Below are positions 24,121-31,782 of a stretch of DNA of 64,000 nt, in pieces. Numbering within the stretch: the first letter of the stretch is position 1; every line of letters starts with the position of its first letter. Made by a program: the position numbers and the translations under genes. Under the pieces are notes generated by a model. It was not told the DNA's origin, ran no database searches, and saw only the letters and a list, made by a program, of their open reading frames with translations. Origin of the DNA: Rhodocyclaceae bacterium (GTDB lineage Bacteria > Pseudomonadota > Gammaproteobacteria > Burkholderiales > Rhodocyclaceae). The stretch is from the NCBI GenBank assembly GCA_018883265.1, contig VEQK01000001.1, positions 41,307-105,306 on the forward strand. Direction: 5' to 3'.

Positions 24121-24219
24121 TGGGCCTGGATGGGTATGATACGCGCAGGTTATGCGGGCTTATTTATTAATGCAGGGCTTTAAAAGGACTCAACCATGCC
24201 AAACAATAAGTTTTTTACA
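24121..24219 (+). repeat. Diverged direct repeat, right copy (apyrase-tail remnant plus nucleoside hydrolase start)
   Basis: Partner of 15121-15222. TGGGCCTGGATGGGTATGAT and following bases are a decayed copy of the apyrase's last codons (G-L-G-G-D-D-A-R-K-F-M-R), with a single-base deletion, a stop at the equivalent place, the same TAATGCAGGGC and TTTAAAA gap sequence, then an intact ATG of the nucleoside hydrolase. The promoter-like TATGAT at 24135-24140 lies within it. Confidence 0.75.
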
Positions 24220-25377
24220 GCGACAGCCTATGTGGCTGCACTGATGATGGCCCTTTCAGCCGTGGGTTGTGGTGATGGAGGTAACAACTCGAGTTCAGCC
24301 CCGATCCGGGAAAGCTGCGTACTCATCGACAACGATTACGATATTGACGACATGATGGCGATCCCGCTGGTGGTCGGTAACAAGTACGTCGCAGCCATCA
24401 TTCAGTCAGAGGGATACACGTTGCCCGAGCAAAGTGCCCCCGCCATTGATCAGCTGATCAATAATCTGCCAGATCAGCCGGACCAGCGAAAAATTCCGAT
24501 CATCGTTGGTGCAAAACAGCCCGTTGAAGACACAAGCAAGTGGTCATGGCTTGGGTTCTTCAGGGCGATGATGAATCAGTCGAACGCACTTTTGTCTTCA
24601 GTGCCGGTGCCTTGGAAAACAGACGCTACCTACAAGCAAAAGGTGGTCGATTCGGTCGCAAATTGTAAAAACGTCTCGGTTCTGATCATAGGCACCTACA
24701 CTTCCTTTGTTAATTACAGTCCATTGATCAGGGACAAAATTGATAAAGTCGTGATCATGGGACAGCCCATTGGTGACTACTCGAGAGCGCCGGGCAAAGA
24801 ATCCTTTAACTGCAGCTTCGACCTTGGCGCCTGTGAGATCGCGATGACACAGCTGCAAGGGCTTAATACCTTTTTTGTCGATATACCCCGAGATAACGGT
24901 GAAGATCCCGATCTACCTAAGGGCGCCTGTCTCGGGCTGACGCCGTCAGCAGATTGTTATAACCCGAGCTATGAAATGGTTGCGGGTGGTGGCGGCTCTC
25001 CGGGACTTGTCAATATTGGATTGCCGATGAGGTTGAAACAGGCACTCATGAATCCGATTGACTGTAATAGTAAGTACACTGGGGATATGCCCAAAATTAA
25101 AGACGCACCGCAGTCCCAATGCTCTGCTTTGTCGACCTGGGTTCCGGCTGACGTGGCAGCAGGACCGGGGGGGGAGATGCTGCTTTGGGATGAAACAGCG
25201 GCGCTATTTTTGTTGCACCCTGAGGCTTTTGAACTTTACTACCCGCCAAACGATCGGCAAGCCGGCGGAAAACACTGGGAACCAAAGCTTGTGAACGGGT
25301 CTTACGCACAAACGGCTAATTACCTCAGACGGCTATGGACTGAAGATACAAACCGTGCTGTTTCTTATCCGCAATAA
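24196..25377 (+). CDS. Nucleoside hydrolase-like lipoprotein
   Basis: A 393-residue lipoprotein (lipobox AVGC, Cys25, Gly/Asn/Ser tether) of the inosine-uridine nucleoside hydrolase fold, which cleaves nucleosides into base and ribose. The diagnostic N-terminal metal site reads LIDNDYDIDDMMAIPL, the family's D-x-D-x-x-x-D-D calcium-binding motif. Later segments such as V-S-V-L-I-I-G-T-Y-T-S and V-V-I-M-G-Q-P match the family core. Catalytic divergence elsewhere means a related sugar substrate is possible. The repeat at 24121 shows that an apyrase gene formerly lay directly upstream, so the two plausibly form a nucleotide-to-base salvage chain outside the cytoplasm. Confidence 0.78.
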   Translation: MPNNKFFTATAYVAALMMALSAVGCGDGGNNSSSAPIRESCVLIDNDYDIDDMMAIPLVVGNKYVAAIIQSEGYTLPEQSAPAIDQLINNLPDQPDQRKIPIIVGAKQPVEDTSKWSWLGFFRAMMNQSNALLSSVPVPWKTDATYKQKVVDSVANCKNVSVLIIGTYTSFVNYSPLIRDKIDKVVIMGQPIGDYSRAPGKESFNCSFDLGACEIAMTQLQGLNTFFVDIPRDNGEDPDLPKGACLGLTPSADCYNPSYEMVAGGGGSPGLVNIGLPMRLKQALMNPIDCNSKYTGDMPKIKDAPQSQCSALSTWVPADVAAGPGGEMLLWDETAALFLLHPEAFELYYPPNDRQAGGKHWEPKLVNGSYAQTANYLRRLWTEDTNRAVSYPQ

Positions 25378-25384
25378 GTAGTGA

Positions 25385-25924
25385 CTAATCCCAGATCTTG
25401 AGTTTGAGCTGTAACGACAGGGCGCCGTGGACACGGTCGCCCATGGTCGGGATGATAAACAAGTTGCCACCCACCCATTTGCCCTCGTAGGTAATGGCGG
25501 GTAGGGCGGCGGCAAACCAGCCGCCGTTGTTGGTTTGCGGGTAGCCGTTAAAGCCGCCCGCGACCAGGCCGATGTTGAATGGGCCAACGCCAATGGGTTG
25601 CCAGTACACCCCCGCGTAGTTGGAATAGGCCCGGTCACTGTTATAAAAACGGCCTGCCGTAACCGAGGCCACGTTGGCGAAGCGGTATTCGGCACCACCA
25701 CCCCAGTTGTCATTGTTGTATCCCTGCTGGAAGTGGTACGAAATCATGCCGGGGTTGATCCAGAGCTGATTGCGGGATTCGTAGTCTTTCCAGCTTAGCC
25801 AGTCAATGCCATCTTCCTGTCGAACCGTTTCTTCAGCCTGCAAAGGGGACGAGAGCGATATTGCTAGCGCAGCCAACCAGGCTGGGTGCGCGTGTTTTCT
25901 TGTGGATAAAGAAGAGCATTTCAT
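25385..25924 (-). CDS. Small outer-membrane beta-barrel, PagP-like in outline
   Basis: A 179-residue exported protein: signal peptide to about residue 30 (S-S-P-L-Q-A cleavage). The mature part has eight or so alternating strands with W-G-G-G-A-E-Y, Y-S-N-Y-A-G-V-Y-W-Q-P-I and L-P-A-I-T-Y-E-G, reminiscent in order of the lipid A palmitoyltransferase PagP, but I cannot confirm its catalytic residues. It could equally be an unrelated eight-stranded barrel. Convergent with the nucleoside hydrolase gene, 7 bp apart. Confidence 0.55.
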   Translation of the reverse strand: MKCSSLSTRKHAHPAWLAALAISLSSPLQAEETVRQEDGIDWLSWKDYESRNQLWINPGMISYHFQQGYNNDNWGGGAEYRFANVASVTAGRFYNSDRAYSNYAGVYWQPIGVGPFNIGLVAGGFNGYPQTNNGGWFAAALPAITYEGKWVGGNLFIIPTMGDRVHGALSLQLKLKIWD

Positions 25925-26042
25925 GGGAGAAAGTCTCTCACGAAACGACGGGTAACGCGTCGAAATCTGTGGTGAAGAAGTATGAAGATATTTTGCGAAC
26001 GTCCCAACGTCAGCTTTCTAGTAGATCAAAATTGGCAAAAAT

Positions 26043-26058
26043 TACACCCAAGTGAGTA
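26043..26058. promoter_or_regulatory. Weak NarL-like 7-2-7 site before the DUF2249 pair
   Basis: TACACCC-AA-GTGAGTA keeps the TAC...GTA frame and spacing of NarL/NarP sites but departs from consensus at three positions. CATAAT (26082-26087) follows 31.5 bp from the site centre, the same offset as at the stronger sites of this window. Confidence 0.35.
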
Positions 26059-26126
26059 TTCCAAGTTCACCCCCGGATTCTCATAATTGATGACACGTTG
26101 GTTGGAATCCAAAAAGGAGATGAAGA

Positions 26127-26423
26127 GTGAGTGGATGCGCGAGTCAACACATCAACATGGACGGAGTGTATGCGTTTGATGCCAGAGGAGTCGCGAAGCG
26201 GTTCCGTCATGCAGCAATTTTCGGGGCGCTTGATGCGTTACATCCCGGTGAAACGATGCGATTTAAAAACGATCATAATCCATTGCCATTGCTGGATCAG
26301 TTAGTTGCCAAATATGGATCCAGCATTAATGTGCAATACGTTTCGAGGGAGCCGGGGGCAATCGTAATCGACTTGAGAATGAATAGTCTAGAGAAGCAAA
26401 TCTTCGCGACAAAAGGCAAGTGA
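26127..26423 (+). CDS. DUF2249-like protein, copy 1
   Basis: A 98-residue cytoplasmic protein starting at GTG behind a strong AAGGAGA ribosome site. The pattern V-Y-A-F-D-A-R-G, then ALDALHPGETMRFKNDHNP, L-P-L-L-D-Q-L and a closing A-I-V-I-D-L-R strand matches the DUF2249 fold, a small SirA/TusA-like two-layer domain frequently found next to nitrogen-oxide and molybdenum genes. No catalytic Cys is obvious. Its neighbour is a diverged copy 9 bp downstream. The weak NarL-like site at 26043 suggests nitrate control. Molecular role unknown. Confidence 0.75.
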   Translation: MSGCASQHINMDGVYAFDARGVAKRFRHAAIFGALDALHPGETMRFKNDHNPLPLLDQLVAKYGSSINVQYVSREPGAIVIDLRMNSLEKQIFATKGK

Positions 26424-26432
26424 GGCAGCATT

Positions 26433-26702
26433 ATGTCCAGTCATTCAGGATTTCTATTCAAAGACGCATGTGCAGTCTTCCCGTTTGATGCGTATGGAAG
26501 TTCAAACAGGTTCAGGGAAGAAGCATTCTTCTCGGCCATGAACGGGTTGCGAACTGGCGAGATTTTAAGACTGTTTATCGATAGGAACCCTTTGCGGCTC
26601 ATCCGAAAGATCGTATTGAAGTATGGTTCAAAACTCATGTTCCAGTATCTGCATAATCGAGACGGCTCGGTCATCATTGATTTCCAGAAAATGCATGATT
26701 GA
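26433..26702 (+). CDS. DUF2249-like protein, copy 2
   Basis: An 89-residue paralogue of the preceding gene: F-P-F-D-A-Y-G, AMNGLRTGEILRLFIDRNP, L-R-L-I-R-K-I and G-S-V-I-I-D-F align position by position with copy 1, showing a tandem duplication. The acidic D-H of copy 1 (FKNDHNPLP) is D-R here, so the copies have diverged at the most conserved DUF2249 position. GAGG lies 8 nt before its ATG. It converges with moeB, 29 bp apart. Function unknown. Confidence 0.7.
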   Translation: MSSHSGFLFKDACAVFPFDAYGSSNRFREEAFFSAMNGLRTGEILRLFIDRNPLRLIRKIVLKYGSKLMFQYLHNRDGSVIIDFQKMHD

Positions 26703-26731
26703 TACACCGTTTCTGATCGGAGACCGGGCGA

Positions 26732-27844
26732 TCAGCTCGGCAAGTCAACCAGCAGGTTGAGCGCCTCCATCCCTTTGCTACGCAGGAACGAGACGGCATG
26801 GGCGCTACGAATGCCATGCTGGCAATAAACCACGAGCACATCAGAGCGATTGATATCGACGAGGGCATCTTCCTCCGAGAGGAGTCGGCCCAAGGGGATA
26901 TGAAGCGCTCCGTCGAGGTGACCACTCGCCCATTCCGCGTGCTCCCGGACATCGATCAAAGTTACAGGTACGCCAGTCTCCCATAGATCGGAAAGATCTC
27001 TCAGTGATATAGGCTTGACCGGTTGTTGGGTTTCACACACTGCCCTCTCCTCATTGGCCAGCGTGATTTGTTCAGGCGGCGTCATACAGCAAGGGCACTT
27101 GGGGTGTTTGTCGAGATCGAGCTTACGGATATCCCAGGTCAAGGCATCGAATACCAGTAGTTTTCCAATGAGCGGGTCAAGACCATGTTGTTGGCAGTGG
27201 GCCAACCCCAGCGCCAGCTTACAGGCTTCTACGGCCTGGATGGCGCCGACCACTCCAGCGATGCCGCCCAGTGTGCCCGCTTCGGCGCAGTTGGGCACAT
27301 GCGCTGTGGGCGCACGTGGATAGATGCAGCGGTAACATGGGCCATGATTCGCCCAGAAGATTGAAACCTGTCCTTCAAAGCCCAGTATGGATCCGTAGAC
27401 CACCGGTTTATTCAGTTTTAAGGCAGCATCGTTAATCAGATATTTTGTAGCAAAGTTGTCAGTTCCATCGATAATGATGTCATAGTCGCTCAGAATATCA
27501 AGGATATTGGCTGCATTCAGACGATGGGAGTAGGTGGCGAATTGCGTTGCACTGTTTAGAGCCGACAGATGCCGTCTCGCCGCCTCGGCTTTAGTGGCCC
27601 CCTGGTCTAATTCACGAAAAACAATCTGACGCTGCAGGTTCGAAGCATCAACCGCATCGTCATCAAAGATGCCGATGCGACCTCCATGGCTGGCAAGCCC
27701 GACGCCAGCCGCGACCAGATAAAGCAATGCCGGCGAACCGAGCCCGCCCGCTCCAACAACCAGTATGCGGGCTTTGCCGAGAAGCACCTGGCCAGCTTCG
27801 CCGATCTCAGGGAGAACAATCTGTCGTGCATAGCGTGCGCTCAT
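26732..27844 (-). CDS. moeB: MoeB-type adenylyltransferase with C-terminal rhodanese domain
   Basis: Activates the C-terminal Gly-Gly of MoaD by adenylation and, through the fused rhodanese, may also transfer sulfur (MOCS3/MoeZ architecture). It has 370 residues. The E1-like domain opens R-Y-A-R-Q-I-V-L-P-E-I-G, has GAGGLGSPALLYL (ATP loop), D-D-D-A-V-D-A-S-N-L-Q-R-Q-I, and two C-x-x-C zinc pairs (C-Y-R-C and C-P-C-C). From about residue 270 the rhodanese domain follows, with active-site loop YCQHGIRS containing the persulfide Cys. It is last of the moa/moe/mob operon, and its start overlaps the preceding stop (27841-27844). Confidence 0.92.
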   Translation of the reverse strand: MSARYARQIVLPEIGEAGQVLLGKARILVVGAGGLGSPALLYLVAAGVGLASHGGRIGIFDDDAVDASNLQRQIVFRELDQGATKAEAARRHLSALNSATQFATYSHRLNAANILDILSDYDIIIDGTDNFATKYLINDAALKLNKPVVYGSILGFEGQVSIFWANHGPCYRCIYPRAPTAHVPNCAEAGTLGGIAGVVGAIQAVEACKLALGLAHCQQHGLDPLIGKLLVFDALTWDIRKLDLDKHPKCPCCMTPPEQITLANEERAVCETQQPVKPISLRDLSDLWETGVPVTLIDVREHAEWASGHLDGALHIPLGRLLSEEDALVDINRSDVLVVYCQHGIRSAHAVSFLRSKGMEALNLLVDLPS

Positions 27845-28209
27845 GTTCTGCCCGTTCCTTTTTTACTGTGTAGATCGATCTCGAGCCCGATTGTGAGCAT
27901 GTCACCATTTTCAAATGTGAGGTGCTCCTGGATGCCATCCTTTCCGGCAAGACCTGAGTGCAATTGAGCGATGCCATCAGCAAAAACGGTCAGCATATAG
28001 CGTGTAAGTCCCTCTTCCGCGTATGTAGCCAGCGCAAGCGTAAAGCCTTCCCGGTCAGTTGCGGACGGATGCGAACGAATCCCATAATAGAAACATTCGG
28101 CATTGCCAAAGGAAGTGCCATTGGAAAGTGCGCCATGTGTGAGGAGCGTTACGAATTCTTCCGCCGAAATGCGAAAGCGGATGTGCTCAGGTGCGATTCT
28201 CAAGTTCAC
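27841..28209 (-). CDS. Unknown small protein inside the Moco operon
   Basis: About 122 residues from a GTG at 28209; an ATG at 28281 also exists but would overlap mobA by 95 bp with residues that look like frame shadow. The start N-L-R-I-A-P-E-H-I-R-F-R-I-S-A-E-E-F resembles small DUF7009-type proteins, which I note only tentatively. The rest has alternating strands (G-F-T-L-A-L-A-T-Y; Y-M-L-T-V-F-A-D-G-I; L-T-I-G-L-E-I-D-L). No cofactor motif is visible. Position between mobA and moeB, overlapping both, implies a role in cofactor synthesis or its regulation. Confidence 0.65.
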   Translation of the reverse strand: MNLRIAPEHIRFRISAEEFVTLLTHGALSNGTSFGNAECFYYGIRSHPSATDREGFTLALATYAEEGLTRYMLTVFADGIAQLHSGLAGKDGIQEHLTFENGDMLTIGLEIDLHSKKGTGRT

Positions 28210-28813
28210 GAAGAAGCGTTTCCCATTGGGCTGGTGTATTAACGTTGACGAGTTGGTGGCGGATGGCGTCATCCGGGTCAATCGCAGACAGCGCTAGCGG
28301 TTCGATAAAGCGTTTGACTGACCACGCGGCGCCCGCCGCCAAATCCAAACTGGCTACCGCGCATTGTTTTAACACAGATTCAGTAGTCCTCAGCGCTAAA
28401 GGCAACGGGAAAGTGCTGATGCAGCAGCCATCACCTTCACGTGCTGTTTCACATAGGGATGTCAGTAGTGCCGTCGATAGGAGAGGCGCATCAACGGGTA
28501 CAAACAGCAACCGACTGTCGGGCATCGCATTTTCAACCGCCCAGCACAATGCACTGACGATTCCACCAACAGGCCCCATGTTGCGAAATTGGTCAGGGAT
28601 TATATCGTCTGACCAGTCCTGCCTGCCGTGGCCACTCACAGATATCAGACCACAGCCGGCTTCCTGAAGTGTCCGCCGCGCCCGTCGAAGCAGAGACTCA
28701 TTCCCGATGCGCAATATTGCCTTATCGGTGCCCATGCGGGAAGATTTACCGCCCGCAAGTATGACGCCGATAGCTTTAGTGGTTGCAGTGTGCGTGTGCA
28801 GGTTCATCGTCAT
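28187..28813 (-). CDS. mobA: Molybdenum cofactor guanylyltransferase MobA
   Basis: Attaches GMP to molybdopterin to give the bis-MGD cofactor needed by NarG. I start it at 28813 (M-T-M-N-L), within the end of moaE; an ATG at 28870 adds residues read through moaE. About 208 residues. The nucleotide-binding signature ILAGGKSSRMGTDKA is intact near residue 15, followed by N-M-G-P-V-G-G-I and P-V-D-A-P-L-L, where Asp binds the metal. The xanthine-oxidase-type enzymes at 7.5-13.4 kb usually need the CMP form made by MocA, which is not seen in this window. Confidence 0.9.
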   Translation of the reverse strand: MTMNLHTHTATTKAIGVILAGGKSSRMGTDKAILRIGNESLLRRARRTLQEAGCGLISVSGHGRQDWSDDIIPDQFRNMGPVGGIVSALCWAVENAMPDSRLLFVPVDAPLLSTALLTSLCETAREGDGCCISTFPLPLALRTTESVLKQCAVASLDLAAGAAWSVKRFIEPLALSAIDPDDAIRHQLVNVNTPAQWETLLRELENRT

Positions 28814-29267
28814 AGGAGACAGGGCCGTGGGAACATAAGGCGTGACCCTGTACCCATTCGCTATCCCCATCCAGGTAGTGCTCCTGCTTCCAGATCGGTG
28901 AGCGATGCTTGATCTCTTCGATGATGAAACGGCAGGCTTTGAACGATTCGTCGCGGTGGGGAGAGCTCACGGCGATAATGATGCTGATGCCACCAATGTC
29001 GAGACGCCCCTTGTAATGCTCGATGAAGATATTGAGGTTGTCGCCCCATTTCTGCCGGGCTTCACTGGCGAGCTCGTTGAATGTTTGTAGCGTCAGTTCG
29101 TCAAAAACGTCATAAGAGACTCCTTTGACGGGTTTGCCGAGATTATGGTTGCGAACGGTGCCCACAAACATATCGGCCGCGCCATGTGCGTCGTCGGCAA
29201 CAAAGTGAATCGCCGCCTCGGTGGATAACGGCGTCGAAGAAACCGCCATGTGATTACGTCCACTCAT
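28776..29267 (-). CDS. moaE: Molybdopterin synthase catalytic subunit MoaE
   Basis: Large subunit of molybdopterin synthase, which transfers sulfur from MoaD thiocarboxylate to precursor Z (cPMP). The 163-residue chain has G-A-A-D-M-F-V-G-T-V-R-N-H-N, H-Y-K-G-R-L-D-I-G, S-S-P-H-R and the catalytic Lys in PIWKQEHYLDGDSEW. The C-terminus carries extra His/Asp-rich residues beyond the usual end. The stop of moaD lies 2 bp upstream, and mobA starts inside its 3' end. Confidence 0.95.
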   Translation of the reverse strand: MSGRNHMAVSSTPLSTEAAIHFVADDAHGAADMFVGTVRNHNLGKPVKGVSYDVFDELTLQTFNELASEARQKWGDNLNIFIEHYKGRLDIGGISIIIAVSSPHRDESFKACRFIIEEIKHRSPIWKQEHYLDGDSEWVQGHALCSHGPVSYDDEPAHAHCNH

Positions 29268-29269
29268 GA

Positions 29270-29542
29270 TTAGCCTCCGCAGACAGGGGGCAGAATCGCC
29301 AGTGTGACGGCACTGCTGATTTTGGCGTCATCGGGAAGAATCCGATGATTGTCAGCCAGTACAGACTTTTCGATCAGGTCGCTGTTACCGAAGGCAGGAT
29401 TCGATTGCTGAAGTGTTGCTGCAATAGCTGATTTAACAGTGCTCGCCGTGCTGCCGACCGGGAGGTCTAGTGTCAGCTCACCCTGGTGGTATTTCCGGAA
29501 GGCGCCGAACATCCTGATTGAAAGCGTCATGGTGTCATTCAT
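29270..29542 (-). CDS. moaD: Molybdopterin synthase sulfur carrier MoaD
   Basis: Ubiquitin-like sulfur carrier of molybdopterin synthase. It has 90 residues, slightly longer than the usual 81, with beta-grasp pattern M-T-L-S-I-R-M-F-G-A-F-R at the start and the required C-terminal Gly-Gly (L-P-P-V-C-G-G), which MoeB adenylates and which then bears the thiocarboxylate. It is followed by moaE 2 bp later and preceded by moeA 12 bp upstream, so it is clearly within the operon. Confidence 0.93.
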   Translation of the reverse strand: MNDTMTLSIRMFGAFRKYHQGELTLDLPVGSTASTVKSAIAATLQQSNPAFGNSDLIEKSVLADNHRILPDDAKISSAVTLAILPPVCGG

Positions 29543-29554
29543 TGAGGGGTCTCT

Positions 29555-30796
29555 TTAAAAAGCCATGGGAAAAAGTTCCATGGGGGCAATGCATACAGAG
29601 TCGTCCTTCCGGATCTCATTTTTTTCCTCGCCGAGGATAGCCCAGCAATTCATGTCGAGTAGCGGTGATATTTTGAAGGACTGCTGGCCATCGAGCACAG
29701 TGAGATGCGTTTGCCCGTGATCATCGCTGTCAAGCCGGGCTTTGAGGAAATTACGTAAATCACCTTTCTTGCTAAAGTCGTGGCGCAGCTCGGCATAGTG
29801 GAACACTTCCGGGGCCATGTCCAGCAACTGCCGAATGAGCGGTTGCACAAAAAAACGCAGCCCGACTGCGGTGGATACCGGGTTTCCCGGTAGGCCAAAA
29901 TAATAGCGACCATCTTGCAGAACGGCAAACAGTATCGGCTTACCTGGCTTGATGCCAACGCCATGAAAAATGATACGAGCGCCATTTTTTTTCAATAGTT
30001 CTGGAATAAAGTCCCATTTGCCCATGGAAACGGCGCCCGAACTGATGACGATACGGGCATTCGTACCGACATTCAACGTGTCGACAAATGCCTGTTCATC
30101 GTCCCCGATGCTCCCGGCGTAGGATGCGGGAATGCCTGATGCTTTGAACTGGCAGAGTAGATAGGGCGTATTCGAGTTATATATTTCCCCATCTTTCAGC
30201 GGGACATGATAACTGTCGCTGACTTCCTTTCCCGTGGTGAATATCTCGATTTCAGGCATGTCGAACACGCGAACTTCATGAATGCCTGTGGCTGCCATGG
30301 CTGCGATGTGCCCGGCATGAAGGCGCGTGCCCTTAATGGCAATGGTCTGTCCGGCGGTTAAGTCCTCGCCCGCGAATCGGACATTGTCACCGATTTGTAG
30401 CGGCGCTCTGATTTCGATCTCGATAGTCTTGCCGGTACTATCCTTCATAGTCCTCACTTTTTCGATCTGCACGACTGCGTCAAAGCCCTGGGGAACTTTT
30501 GCACCTGTCATTATTTCTACTGCCAGGGCTTGATCGGCCGATTCGAGAATATCCCCGGCCGCAAGACAGTGCCCCACTTTAAACCTGCCGGGGTTGTCTA
30601 TGCTGACGCTGTTAGTCTTCTGGGCATGCAGCGCAAAGCCATCCATGGCCGAGTTATCAAATGAGGGTACGTCCAAACGGGCAATAACATCTTCGGCAGC
30701 AACAAGCCCCAGTGCTTCATTGCGGTCTACCCGATGAGTGGGCTGAGGCCTGGCTTCTTTAGCAATGAGCCCCAGCGCTTCCTTGTAGCTAATCAT
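29555..30796 (-). CDS. moeA: Molybdopterin molybdenumtransferase MoeA
   Basis: Inserts molybdate into adenylylated molybdopterin. It has 413 residues. Landmarks are the early E-D-V-I-A-R-L-D-V-P-S-F-D-N-S-A-M-D-G-F-A motif, I-M-T-G-A-K-V-P, G-E-D-L, the MoCF domain with S-S-G-A-V-S-M-G and the F-G-L-P-G-N-P-V-S motif near residue 310. The first bases overlap the end of the moaC-moaB gene by 8 bp, indicating coupling. The full family length is present and there is nothing unusual. Confidence 0.95.
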   Translation of the reverse strand: MISYKEALGLIAKEARPQPTHRVDRNEALGLVAAEDVIARLDVPSFDNSAMDGFALHAQKTNSVSIDNPGRFKVGHCLAAGDILESADQALAVEIMTGAKVPQGFDAVVQIEKVRTMKDSTGKTIEIEIRAPLQIGDNVRFAGEDLTAGQTIAIKGTRLHAGHIAAMAATGIHEVRVFDMPEIEIFTTGKEVSDSYHVPLKDGEIYNSNTPYLLCQFKASGIPASYAGSIGDDEQAFVDTLNVGTNARIVISSGAVSMGKWDFIPELLKKNGARIIFHGVGIKPGKPILFAVLQDGRYYFGLPGNPVSTAVGLRFFVQPLIRQLLDMAPEVFHYAELRHDFSKKGDLRNFLKARLDSDDHGQTHLTVLDGQQSFKISPLLDMNCWAILGEEKNEIRKDDSVCIAPMELFPMAF

Positions 30797-31760
30797 GTTT
30801 GATGTTGTCGATCGTATTAATTAAATGCGGAATTTGCCTGTGGAGGCATTGAATTCCTTCGTGAACGGCTTTGGGATTGCCCGGCAACGTGATGATGAGT
30901 ACATTGCCGAAGGATGCGCCGATGCTGCGGCTGCTCCAGCTGAAGGGAGTGAACTGCGAACCATATAACCGCAGCTGCTCTCCAATGCCCGGAATAAGAC
31001 GATCTGCGAGCTCTGATACGGTTTCGGGTGTGTTGTCTCGCGGGGCGATACCTGTCCCGCCAGTTGTAATGATCAGCCGGGCGCTGCCATGTTCCCGGAT
31101 CTGTTCAATATGCCGCCTCAGTGCGGCGGGTTCATCCGGAATCACATGGGTAGAGGTTACTGTAGCGCCTAAGTCCTCCAGCAGTGCCTGTGCAACGGGC
31201 GTCGTTTTATCTTCGTAGACACCGGCCGCTGCCCGATCGCTCAGGGTAATGATGGCGACATTCACACCCTTTAGGGTTTGTGGCGGCCGTGGGCTCACTT
31301 TTTCACGGGCCCAATCCGGAATGCTAGACGGATTGAGCCACAGCCCCGATTTGCCGCCCGACTTCGCCAGTAGTCGAACGCCGTCGATGAGCAGATCAGG
31401 TTCAATCATTTTGGTGAGATCCCAGATCGTTAGCAGGGCGGCACTGACACCGGCCAGTGCTTCCATTTCTACGCCAGTCTTGGCATGTGTCGATGCGGTG
31501 CAGAAAATACGGACAGCGTGAGCATCCTCTTCCAGTTCGCTCTTGAGGCTTACCTGATCAAGACCCATGGGGTGGCACAGGGGCATCAGTGAACTGGCGG
31601 ATTTGGCGCCCTGAATACCGGCAATTTCGGCCAGCATGAGAGCGTCACCTTTGGGGAGCGCACGCTGACGAATCAGTGAGAAGGCATCCTTGCCAACGAC
31701 GATTCGGCCTTCGGCGATTGCGATTCGATGAGTGGCAGCTTTGCCACCAACGTCGATCAT
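30789..31760 (-). CDS. moaC: Bifunctional MoaC-MoaB fusion
   Basis: One polypeptide of about 323 residues combines cPMP synthase MoaC (residues 1-155) with a MoaB/Mog-type molybdopterin adenylyltransferase domain (about 160-323). MoaC shows MIDVGGKAATHR, S-L-M-P-L-C-H-P-M, G-V-E-M-E-A-L and D-L-T-K-M. The second domain shows I-I-T-L-S-D-R, TTGGTGIAPRDNTPE and L-P-G-N-P-K-A-V. I choose the ATG at 31760, which has AGGGA at a good distance and matches how MoaC begins; an ATG at 31778 is possible. A much longer upstream frame lies inside moaA and is rejected. Such fusions are known in several bacteria. Confidence 0.92.
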   Translation of the reverse strand: MIDVGGKAATHRIAIAEGRIVVGKDAFSLIRQRALPKGDALMLAEIAGIQGAKSASSLMPLCHPMGLDQVSLKSELEEDAHAVRIFCTASTHAKTGVEMEALAGVSAALLTIWDLTKMIEPDLLIDGVRLLAKSGGKSGLWLNPSSIPDWAREKVSPRPPQTLKGVNVAIITLSDRAAAGVYEDKTTPVAQALLEDLGATVTSTHVIPDEPAALRRHIEQIREHGSARLIITTGGTGIAPRDNTPETVSELADRLIPGIGEQLRLYGSQFTPFSWSSRSIGASFGNVLIITLPGNPKAVHEGIQCLHRQIPHLINTIDNIKHD

Positions 31761-31782
31761 GTGAAATCCCTGGTTCATCGGG

